A DNA stretch of 23,809 nucleotides, taken from assembly GCA_002321335.1 (NCBI GenBank), contig DCMG01000100.1:1-23809 (forward strand), read 5' to 3'. The notes below the pieces were generated by a model, which was not told where the DNA came from, did no database searches, and worked only from the letters and a program-made list of their open reading frames with translations. Shown here in pieces: positions 15,892-22,040 of the stretch; the stretch's first letter is position 1; each line of letters opens with the position of its first letter. The translations under genes were made by a program, and so were the position numbers. The DNA is from Bacteroidales bacterium UBA1628 (GTDB lineage: Bacteria > Bacteroidota > Bacteroidia > Bacteroidales > UBA932).

Positions 15892-17165
15892 TGAGAAAGA
15901 TAGTTTTCAGCCTTATCATCGGTGTGGCGGCAGTGTGTGCCACGGTTCCAAGCCATGCTCGCGTTTCCGATTCGGAAATGGTTCTGATCCAGAATGTCGG
16001 TTCCGCCATACGTCAGGCGGAGGCACGCTACAACAGCGGCAACGTGACCGGAGCCGCCGACCTTGCCAGGAAGATTCTGGCAAAGTACCCGGCCAACACC
16101 GACGCGAAAGCAATTCTGGACAAATGTATCGCCACGGAACGGAAGGATTATGACGATGCCGTCGCCAGCGAAAGTGTCGCCAGTCTTAACGCTTTCCTTA
16201 AGAAATATCCCGAATCCGGATTCAGGGATGATGTGGCCGATAGAATTGAGGACCTTCCTCTCTGGCTGACAGCCAAAGGCAAAAATACGATTGACTCATA
16301 CAAGCGGTACCTCGCCGACTCCGAGCATCTGCTCTTCAAATCGGAGGCAGACAATGCCATTGCCGACCTTACCGCCACACAGGCCTATTACAATGCCCTT
16401 CGTGTCAACACCATAGAAGCCCTTAAACAATTCCGTAAGGATTATCCCGCCAGTTCCTACGACAAGCGAGCCTCCAACAAAATCGCCCGCCTGATGGCAG
16501 ACAGGTTCACGTCAACGTCTTCTTACGCTGACAAAAGAATGGCGACTGAATATGCCACGGATGAAGAGACAATCAGATATGTGAACAACAAATTCGCCTA
16601 CGCCACCCGGAATAATGAAGCGTATTCATCGGTTTACAAGACACCTGCAACACAAGGCAGGTCGTCCGATTCTTCATCTCATGGAAGTTATAGATCCAAC
16701 CAATCCAGCATTCGGTTTGGATTAACCTTGTCAGCCGACGTAGGATATTCTTATGACACAGGTTATGAGGCCTTCCCTTTCTCGGCAGGTGTCGGTGGAC
16801 TGGTAAGGTTCGGAGATCAGAGGCATCCTTTGAATCTGATTACCGGAGCCAAAGTTCTTCTGGCCTACACAAAAATAAGATACGATGATTCGTCCTTTGG
16901 TTCGAATCATTCATCAACCGAATATGAAGTGGTGATTCCTATAGACCTGAATTGGAACATCATCACGTCTGAATATACGTCCATGTATGTAGGCGCGGGC
17001 TACCAATATGGCCTCCAGACTTCAGAAGCAATCAAAGCGTCTTACGGCTTTGCATGGGCTAAAGGCGACTGGCACTGTTACTATATTCATTATTTCAAAG
17101 GAATGTTCAAAGAAGCCGCAGGTATTTCACCATTCCTAGGTATGAGTTACACTTATTATTTCTAG
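15891..17165 (+). CDS. Exported helical-repeat protein with C-terminal outer-membrane beta-barrel
   Basis: The 424-residue product has a clear signal peptide (1-23, ending SHA). The next part is helical: a TPR-like unit (AEARYNSGNVTGAADLARKIL, 43-63), then repeats around residues 87, 125 and 166 that match those of the operon's GTPase (LWLTAKGKNTIDSYKRYL; YYNALRVNTIEALKQF). A Ser-rich linker (about 250-272) leads into a C-terminal segment (273-424) of alternating hydrophobic/polar strands rich in Gly and Tyr. This ends in MSYTYYF, a terminal aromatic residue typical of outer-membrane barrels; the length suits about eight strands. The family is not recognised. It would place a periplasmic repeat arm on an outer-membrane anchor. 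The start overlaps the previous stop by 1 nt. Confidence 0.85.
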   Translation: MRKIVFSLIIGVAAVCATVPSHARVSDSEMVLIQNVGSAIRQAEARYNSGNVTGAADLARKILAKYPANTDAKAILDKCIATERKDYDDAVASESVASLNAFLKKYPESGFRDDVADRIEDLPLWLTAKGKNTIDSYKRYLADSEHLLFKSEADNAIADLTATQAYYNALRVNTIEALKQFRKDYPASSYDKRASNKIARLMADRFTSTSSYADKRMATEYATDEETIRYVNNKFAYATRNNEAYSSVYKTPATQGRSSDSSSHGSYRSNQSSIRFGLTLSADVGYSYDTGYEAFPFSAGVGGLVRFGDQRHPLNLITGAKVLLAYTKIRYDDSSFGSNHSSTEYEVVIPIDLNWNIITSEYTSMYVGAGYQYGLQTSEAIKASYGFAWAKGDWHCYYIHYFKGMFKEAAGISPFLGMSYTYYF

Positions 17166-17203
17166 TATGGCATCCATAAGGAAAACGCCCAGAATTCTAA
17201 GGA

Positions 17204-18244
17204 ATGGATATACTAAGGAATTTCATAGCTTACGCAAACGGCTCAACTCTGCGTGAACGGGAACGCGACATATTTCCGGCTGAAGCATCTGCCAATGCCA
17301 AAGGGAACAGTGGCGACAAGATTCATTTGCGAATTCAGAAACCGGTCAACGCCAAAGTCTTTGAAGATAAGATTCGGGTTATTCTATCATCCGTCAGCAT
17401 ATATGAACCACAGACATTCCCCGTGAAACGTCCCGAATTTGAAGACATTGAAAAAGTTGTCATAGCTGAGGCCAGAAAAAAGATCAGGTCGCTCAAGTTT
17501 TGGACATTACCGAGGCGGAGGGACGATTATGTCGGTGAGAACACATTCCCGAGATACAAAGAAGCTGTCGGAAAATGGGAAATAGATAAAGCGGACTTCG
17601 AAATTGCCGAGAACAAGAGAGTCGCAGAGCTCAATAAGTCAGAACAGGAACGAGCCGGTATTGAAAGCAAAGCCATTGAAGATGATCTGAAAGCGTTTAT
17701 GTCTCCATCGATTGAAAACATCCGTGACAAGATTAAATCGACACTGAAAAGTGTTCAGTCACCTTATGGGCTGTCAATCGCCTATGCATGGTCGGAGAAT
17801 ACGGTTTACCTTGACGTCCTTTATCCGGAGCGGGATATTATGCTGAAATGTGAATACCACACCACCCCAAGAACAATAACCGAGGGCAACTTCCGTTATA
17901 TCAATATACTTTTAGGGTCGTCTTATGTGTTGGCTTCGCATATTTTCAATATTGGAGAAACTGTGAGGAATGTTGTGGTCACAGGTCATTCTCAAATACT
18001 TGGAACCAAAATAGAGGAGACATTATATGCCGTGAATTTTGACAGGGAGAAATTCCAGACAGAATTCAGGACAATCAAAAAGTTCAGTCCGATCGACAGC
18101 TTTTTCAAATACCAATACCTGTTTGACGCGACACCTGCCAGAGGCAATATACATCCTATCCGAATCAGATTGGAGAATGGCTTGTTCGAGAACAGGTTTG
18201 AACATATGGAATTTGAATTTCTTGCAATAAGGCCGACAATATAA
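17204..18244 (+). CDS. Soluble protein of unknown function, last gene of the Srf-like operon
   Basis: This 346-residue protein has no signal peptide and no membrane segment and is probably cytoplasmic. An N-terminal domain (1-100) is followed by a charged helical, probably coiled-coil region (about 115-165, rich in K, E, R) and a C-terminal beta-rich domain (about 185-346, with VTGHSQILGT and a final MEFEFLAIRP strand). I do not recognise the family. It is separated from the barrel gene by 38 nt, with AAGG immediately before the ATG. By eye it is more A/T-rich than the srfBC-like genes. It contains no GAATAT hexamer, although the window average would predict about three. Both points hint, weakly, at a different history. 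It could be an effector or an adaptor of the system. Confidence 0.78.
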   Translation: MDILRNFIAYANGSTLRERERDIFPAEASANAKGNSGDKIHLRIQKPVNAKVFEDKIRVILSSVSIYEPQTFPVKRPEFEDIEKVVIAEARKKIRSLKFWTLPRRRDDYVGENTFPRYKEAVGKWEIDKADFEIAENKRVAELNKSEQERAGIESKAIEDDLKAFMSPSIENIRDKIKSTLKSVQSPYGLSIAYAWSENTVYLDVLYPERDIMLKCEYHTTPRTITEGNFRYINILLGSSYVLASHIFNIGETVRNVVVTGHSQILGTKIEETLYAVNFDREKFQTEFRTIKKFSPIDSFFKYQYLFDATPARGNIHPIRIRLENGLFENRFEHMEFEFLAIRPTI

Positions 18245-18272
18245 ATGTCACACAGACATATTCATTGAAAAA

Positions 18273-18300
18273 GGGGGGCTGGGGTGACCAGAGGGTGGGG
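18273..18300 (+). promoter_or_regulatory. Four G-tracts (possible G-quadruplex) upstream of the esterase promoter
   Basis: In the ~100-nt gap between the Srf-like operon and the esterase gene, runs of G6, G4, G3 and G4 are separated by loops of 2, 8 and 1 nt. This fits a permissive G-quadruplex pattern on the coding strand. The runs end 18 nt before the TAAATTTG box and occupy the place where a -33 TTTG would be expected; none is present. No hairpin terminator for the preceding operon is seen in this gap. Confidence 0.4.
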
Positions 18301-18318
18301 ATAATCGAGGATATTCAC

Positions 18319-18326
18319 TAAATTTG
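18319..18326 (+). promoter_or_regulatory. -7 element (TAAATTTG) for the esterase operon
   Basis: TAAATTTG matches TAnnTTTG and lies 21 nt before the ATG at 18348. A -33 TTTG is missing; the expected place is filled by G-tracts (18273-18300). The TTG that could extend the esterase frame (18324) is part of this box, so the ATG is the sensible start. Confidence 0.5.
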
Positions 18327-18347
18327 CAGACACTAAAGCAACAAGAC

Positions 18348-19487
18348 ATGAAATTGAAGGTAATCGCATTTATGGCTGCGGCGGCGCTTTGCTCAACAAT
18401 GGCGGCGGCCGCCAAGACTGACGGAACGACAATCAAGGCCTCGGACTCAAAAATCACTTACATCGGTAGAACCGAGGTCAAGGACGGAAGCGTCTCCTTT
18501 GACTGGACAGGTGTGTACGCAAAGGTGAGATTTCAGGGCAGCAATCTGAATTTCAAAGTTTCCGACACCAAGAAGAACTACTACAACGTTTGGATTGACG
18601 CCTCCATGGACACTACGCCGGACAAGGTTGTCACGGTCTGCGGGACAGACACCACAATCGTGATCGTCAGTGCGGAGGATATCAAGGCACGCTACGGGAA
18701 GGACAAAAAAGCTGCCAAGGCTCCCCATCAGGTGATCATTCAGAAACGGACCGAGGGAGAGCAGGGCACAACCACCATCTTCGGGTTCTCCACGGACGGA
18801 GAGTTCCTTCAGGCTGACGCTCCGAAGGACAGGATCATTGAATATATAGGAGACTCATACACCTGTGGCTACGGCACGGAGAGTTCGAACAAAGAGCGCT
18901 TCAAACCAGAGACCGAGAATCAGAACCTCACCTACGCCTGCGCCATGGCAAGGTACTTTGACGCCGAACAGATTGTCATCGCCCACTCCGGAATGGGTAT
19001 CGCGCGCAACTACAACGGCAACGTCAAAGGTTACTTCATGCCGGACAGATATCTCCAGACCTACGACAAGGAAAAGGACGTGAAATGGGATGCGAAGTCC
19101 TCGCCTCTCAAGCCAAGCATAACGGTGATATATCTTGGAACCAATGATTTCTCCACTGGCATGCAGCCGGCGGAAAGACTGTTCGTCAAGAACTACGTCA
19201 CCCTGCTGAAAGAGATCAAGGACAACTATGGCGATGACTACCCTATCCTGTGTGTCGCACCAAAGAACGACCTTCTGATGTTCGACTACATCCGCAAGGC
19301 TCTCGACACTTGCGGGCTCAAGAATGTCCACATCATGGCTCTGACCAAATCCGTCCACAATAATGACACTGACATGGGAGCGGACGGGCATCCGAACTAT
19401 GCGGGTCATCTCAAAAAAGCGCATGCGATGATTCCTTATGTCTCGACCATAACGGGTTGGGAACTGACAGGAAACAAAATAAGATAG
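18348..19487 (+). CDS. SGNH-hydrolase esterase, carbohydrate esterase family 2-like
   Basis: The product has about 379 residues. A signal peptide (about 1-22, ending AAAA) suggests export. The N-terminal beta-sandwich (about 30-155, with ITYIGRTEV and VSFDWTGVYAKVRFQG) followed by an SGNH domain is the CE2 layout, whose members remove acetyl groups from plant polysaccharides. Catalytic blocks are visible: GDSYTCGYG with nucleophile S170, an HSGMGIARNYNG block with the oxyanion Gly/Asn, GTND at 264-267, and DGHPN with D346 and H348. The start is the ATG at 18348, because a longer TTG-initiated frame would run into the promoter box. It is the first of three closely spaced genes. A CE2 assignment fits a gut polysaccharide degrader, but no other carbohydrate-degradation gene is next to it. 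Confidence 0.85.
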   Translation: MKLKVIAFMAAAALCSTMAAAAKTDGTTIKASDSKITYIGRTEVKDGSVSFDWTGVYAKVRFQGSNLNFKVSDTKKNYYNVWIDASMDTTPDKVVTVCGTDTTIVIVSAEDIKARYGKDKKAAKAPHQVIIQKRTEGEQGTTTIFGFSTDGEFLQADAPKDRIIEYIGDSYTCGYGTESSNKERFKPETENQNLTYACAMARYFDAEQIVIAHSGMGIARNYNGNVKGYFMPDRYLQTYDKEKDVKWDAKSSPLKPSITVIYLGTNDFSTGMQPAERLFVKNYVTLLKEIKDNYGDDYPILCVAPKNDLLMFDYIRKALDTCGLKNVHIMALTKSVHNNDTDMGADGHPNYAGHLKKAHAMIPYVSTITGWELTGNKIR

Positions 19488-19493
19488 CAAACC

Positions 19494-19895
19494 ATGACGA
19501 CAAAAGGGAAAATTTTCACTTGGACCGGAGTCATCCTCGCCCTCATTCTGGCTGGATTCATCTACTTCCGGTTCTATTTCGTCTTCGGTGACGGAGTGAA
19601 AGCAGGAGAGCTGAACCAATTCATCTACAAAGGCTACGTTTGGAAGACCTACGAGGGGAAACTCATTCAGGCCGGATTCAGGGGCTCGAACAGGAACGCC
19701 GGAGGAGCGGCGATAGAATCCTACATATTCGATTTTTCAGTCGAGGACGAGGAGGTCGCCAACGAACTCATGAGGTGCAGCGGCAAGTCCGTGGAGCTGC
19801 ATTATAAGGAATATCTGGGAACGCTTCCTTGGCGCGGCATGCAGAAGTATGTCGTGGACAGGATAATCTCAACCTCAACACCCACAATCGAATGA
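19494..19895 (+). CDS. Small single-pass membrane protein, conserved Bacteroidales family
   Basis: A 133-residue protein with one N-terminal membrane helix (about 9-28) and a small C-terminal domain. The motif GVKAGELNQFIYKGYVWKT followed by YEGKLIQAGFR is one I remember from short Bacteroidales proteins that databases often label 6-phosphogluconate dehydrogenase. Nothing in the sequence supports that activity: there is no Rossmann motif and the protein is far too short. The true role is unknown. It starts 6 nt after the esterase stop, and its stop overlaps the peptidase start (ATGA), which suggests translational coupling. Confidence 0.82.
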   Translation: MTTKGKIFTWTGVILALILAGFIYFRFYFVFGDGVKAGELNQFIYKGYVWKTYEGKLIQAGFRGSNRNAGGAAIESYIFDFSVEDEEVANELMRCSGKSVELHYKEYLGTLPWRGMQKYVVDRIISTSTPTIE

Positions 19896-21949
19896 TTAAG
19901 AGAACACTCATCATCGTCTCGTTGATGGCTCCTATGATCCTCAACGCCCAGACCGGTGTCATCAAGACACATCCCGCCAACCCAGACGGAAAACAGATCA
20001 CCATGGAAGAAGCGGTGCTCGGCAGAAATGTCCGCCCGGCAAGTGTCGCGGCGTCGTGGAAGGACAGCGACACATTCATCACGTACAAGGAAGGCAAATG
20101 GGTTCAGGAGAATCTCTCGACAGGAGATGTTTCTGAATATTCCGCCACACGCTTGCCGGATGGATTTCCGAAAGACGCAGAAAACATCATGCGGGGAGAG
20201 ACAGGCACATTCGCCTACACTGTCGGCAGAAGTCTGTACGTTTTCGACAAGACGCCGGTCACCGTCGCCCAAAGCGAGAATCCTGACATTACCTACGGTC
20301 AGTCTGTCAGCCGCAACGAGTTCGGGATAGAAAACGGATTATTCTGGTCTCCGGACGGTTCCAGACTGGCTTTCTACAGAAAGGACGATTCCAAGGTCTC
20401 GGACTTCCCCCTTCTTGACATCACGACCCGCACCGGATCACTCAAAAACATCAAATATCCGATGAACGGAATGGACAGCGAGAATGTAAGACTCGGAATC
20501 TATGATGTGAAGAGCGGAAAGACAGTGTGGTGTGATGTCAATGAATATGGAAGCGACCGGTATCTGACAAACATCAGTTGGTCTCCTGACAGCAAGAATG
20601 TCCTGATACAAGTTCTTGACCGCACACAGAAGCATCTGAAACTCAACATGTACAGGGCAGATGACGGATCGTTCGCCCGAACGATTCTCACTGAGGACGA
20701 CTCTCGCTATGTGGAGCCGCTGGACCCCGTAAGATTTCTCAAAGGAACATATTCATTCATCTACAGGACGAACAACCGTGACGGATACCGCAATCTCTAT
20801 CTATGCGACACTCTCGGGACTGTCAGAAGACTGACAGCCGTGGACGCTGATGTGGAATATCTGGCCAACGACGGACGCTTCGTATATTACACTTCGGCGG
20901 AAGTCTCGCCGGTGGAGAACCACCTGTTCAGGATTGAGGTCAAGATGTCGCTTCGACAAGCTCAGCGACCTGACGCCGTGTCCAAAGCCAAGTTCGGAAA
21001 GCCCGCAAGACTTACGACAGAGGAAGGTTGGCACACGATCAGTCTGAACGAGAACTGCACCAAGTACATCGACAACTACAGCAGTTTCAACGTGCCCCGC
21101 ATCACCAACATCATGACCGCAGACGGAAAACTGATCCGGAATCTCGTCACGGCCGAGGACCCTCTAAAAGCCTACAAGACCGGCGAGGTCCTTTTCGGCA
21201 CGGTCAAGAGCGCGGACGGCAAGTACGACAACTGGTACAGGCTTTTCTTACCTGCCGGTTTCGATCCGGGCAAGAAATATCCGGTAATACTCTACGTCTA
21301 TGGAGGCCCTCACTCACAGATGGTTCAGGACACATGGCTGGGTCAGGTGCGAATGTGGGAGATGCTGATGGCTCAGAAAGGCTACATAGTCTATGTCCAG
21401 GACAACCGCGGGACGCAGAACAGGGGCGCTGAATATGAGAAAGCAATCCACCGTCACTGCGGCCAGAGCGAGATGGCCGACCAGATGGTGGGCATAAACA
21501 TGCTGAAATCCTTGCCGTTCGTGGATTCGGACAGAATCGGTGTTCATGGCTGGAGTTACGGAGGATTCATGACTATCTCCTTGATGACCAATTATCCGGA
21601 GACCTTCAAGGTCGGAGTTGCCGGAGGTCCGGTCATCGACTGGAAATGGTACGAAATCATGTACGGAGAGCGATATATGGAGACCGAGGCCACCAACCCT
21701 GATGGGTTTGCGCAGACAAGTCTGACCGGTAAGGTGAATGACCTCAAAGGCAAGTTGCTCATCTGCCAGGGAGCCATCGACAACACCGTTGTGTGGGAAC
21801 ACAGTCTCAGTTTTGTTCAGAAATGCATCGAGAACAATGTTCAGTTAGACTATTTTCCTTACCCATGCTCCGAGCACAATGTTTTCGGCAGGTGGAGAAT
21901 CCATCTTATGGACAAGGTCACCAACTATTTCGATGACTATCTGAAGTAG
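19892..21949 (+). CDS. Dipeptidyl-peptidase IV-like prolyl oligopeptidase (peptidase S9)
   Basis: The 685-residue protein starts at ATG 19892, overlapping the preceding stop by 4 nt. An upstream in-frame ATG at 19829 lies inside the previous gene and would bury the signal peptide (MIKRTLIIVSLMAPMILNAQ), so it is rejected. After export, an N-terminal beta-propeller (about 40-430, with LFWSPDGSRLAFYRKDD) precedes an alpha/beta-hydrolase domain. The triad is complete: S555 in GWSYGG, D630 in GAIDNTV and H662 in SEHNVFG. DPP-IV-type enzymes remove N-terminal dipeptides after proline or alanine and help Bacteroidales use peptides in the periplasm. Residues about 352-361 are encoded by a dispersed mini-palindrome (20947-20969), which looks like an in-frame insertion in a propeller loop. 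Confidence 0.92.
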   Translation: MIKRTLIIVSLMAPMILNAQTGVIKTHPANPDGKQITMEEAVLGRNVRPASVAASWKDSDTFITYKEGKWVQENLSTGDVSEYSATRLPDGFPKDAENIMRGETGTFAYTVGRSLYVFDKTPVTVAQSENPDITYGQSVSRNEFGIENGLFWSPDGSRLAFYRKDDSKVSDFPLLDITTRTGSLKNIKYPMNGMDSENVRLGIYDVKSGKTVWCDVNEYGSDRYLTNISWSPDSKNVLIQVLDRTQKHLKLNMYRADDGSFARTILTEDDSRYVEPLDPVRFLKGTYSFIYRTNNRDGYRNLYLCDTLGTVRRLTAVDADVEYLANDGRFVYYTSAEVSPVENHLFRIEVKMSLRQAQRPDAVSKAKFGKPARLTTEEGWHTISLNENCTKYIDNYSSFNVPRITNIMTADGKLIRNLVTAEDPLKAYKTGEVLFGTVKSADGKYDNWYRLFLPAGFDPGKKYPVILYVYGGPHSQMVQDTWLGQVRMWEMLMAQKGYIVYVQDNRGTQNRGAEYEKAIHRHCGQSEMADQMVGINMLKSLPFVDSDRIGVHGWSYGGFMTISLMTNYPETFKVGVAGGPVIDWKWYEIMYGERYMETEATNPDGFAQTSLTGKVNDLKGKLLICQGAIDNTVVWEHSLSFVQKCIENNVQLDYFPYPCSEHNVFGRWRIHLMDKVTNYFDDYLK
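20947..20969. repeat. Dispersed mini-palindrome, copy 2
   Basis: Arms GTCGCT (20947-20952) and AGCGAC (20964-20969) flank the 11-nt centre TCGACAAGCTC. Compared with copy 1 at 10847-10873, the centre differs at one base. One arm pair has changed from A-T to G-C on both sides, so pairing is kept. The element is read in a different codon phase from copy 1 and adds a SLRQAQR-like peptide to the peptidase propeller. Confidence 0.6.
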
Positions 21950-21976
21950 TTCGAATACGACAGACTAGCATTCATA

Positions 21977-22009
21977 AAGCAGGGCGGTTCTTGACGAACC
22001 GCCCTGCTT
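21977..22009. terminator. Strong hairpin between convergent genes
   Basis: A perfect 14-bp stem, AAGCAGGGCGGTTC (21977-21990) against GAACCGCCCTGCTT (21996-22009), encloses a 5-nt loop (TTGAC). It lies between the convergent peptidase and surface-protein stops, so it can end transcription from both sides. There is no long U-tract on either strand, which is common for Bacteroidota terminators. Confidence 0.8.
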
Positions 22010-22040
22010 GGATATTCAGCGTTCATTCACGATGATCACT

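Larger units (their letters stand above)
3814..18244 (+). other. Nine-gene Srf-like envelope-system operon
   Basis: Nine plus-strand genes run from 3814 to 18244. Their junctions are: 20-nt overlap, 2-nt gap, 1-nt overlap, 3-nt gap, 4-nt gap, 21-nt gap, 1-nt overlap and 38-nt gap. No terminator-like hairpin was seen inside. A single promoter box is seen before the first gene, and a new promoter box after the last gene (18319). Predicted locations of the products run from cytoplasm through inner membrane and periplasm to outer membrane. The order is SrfB-like, SrfC-like, SrfA-like, 4-TM protein, repeat GTPase, tail-anchored protein, N-anchored protein, repeat/outer-membrane barrel protein, soluble protein. 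Confidence 0.8.

Noticed and set aside
3814..18244. Type VI, type IX or contractile-injection secretion system
   Set aside because: I see no sheath, tube, VgrG, baseplate, ClpV, PorK-N or SprA-like protein; the NTPases match SrfB/SrfC patterns instead.
3814..18244. Prophage or integrative element carrying the operon
   Set aside because: No integrase, relaxase, tRNA, attachment-site repeat or phage structural gene is visible at either end; neighbours on both sides are ordinary chromosomal genes.
18855..19619. A 254-codon minus-strand open frame opposite the esterase
   Set aside because: It is antisense to the catalytic blocks of the SGNH esterase and its translation has no domain-like pattern.
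19829..19891. Upstream ATG start for the DPP-IV-like peptidase
   Set aside because: It would overlap the preceding gene by 67 nt and put 21 charged residues in front of a clear signal peptide; the ATG at 19892 gives the usual ATGA coupling.
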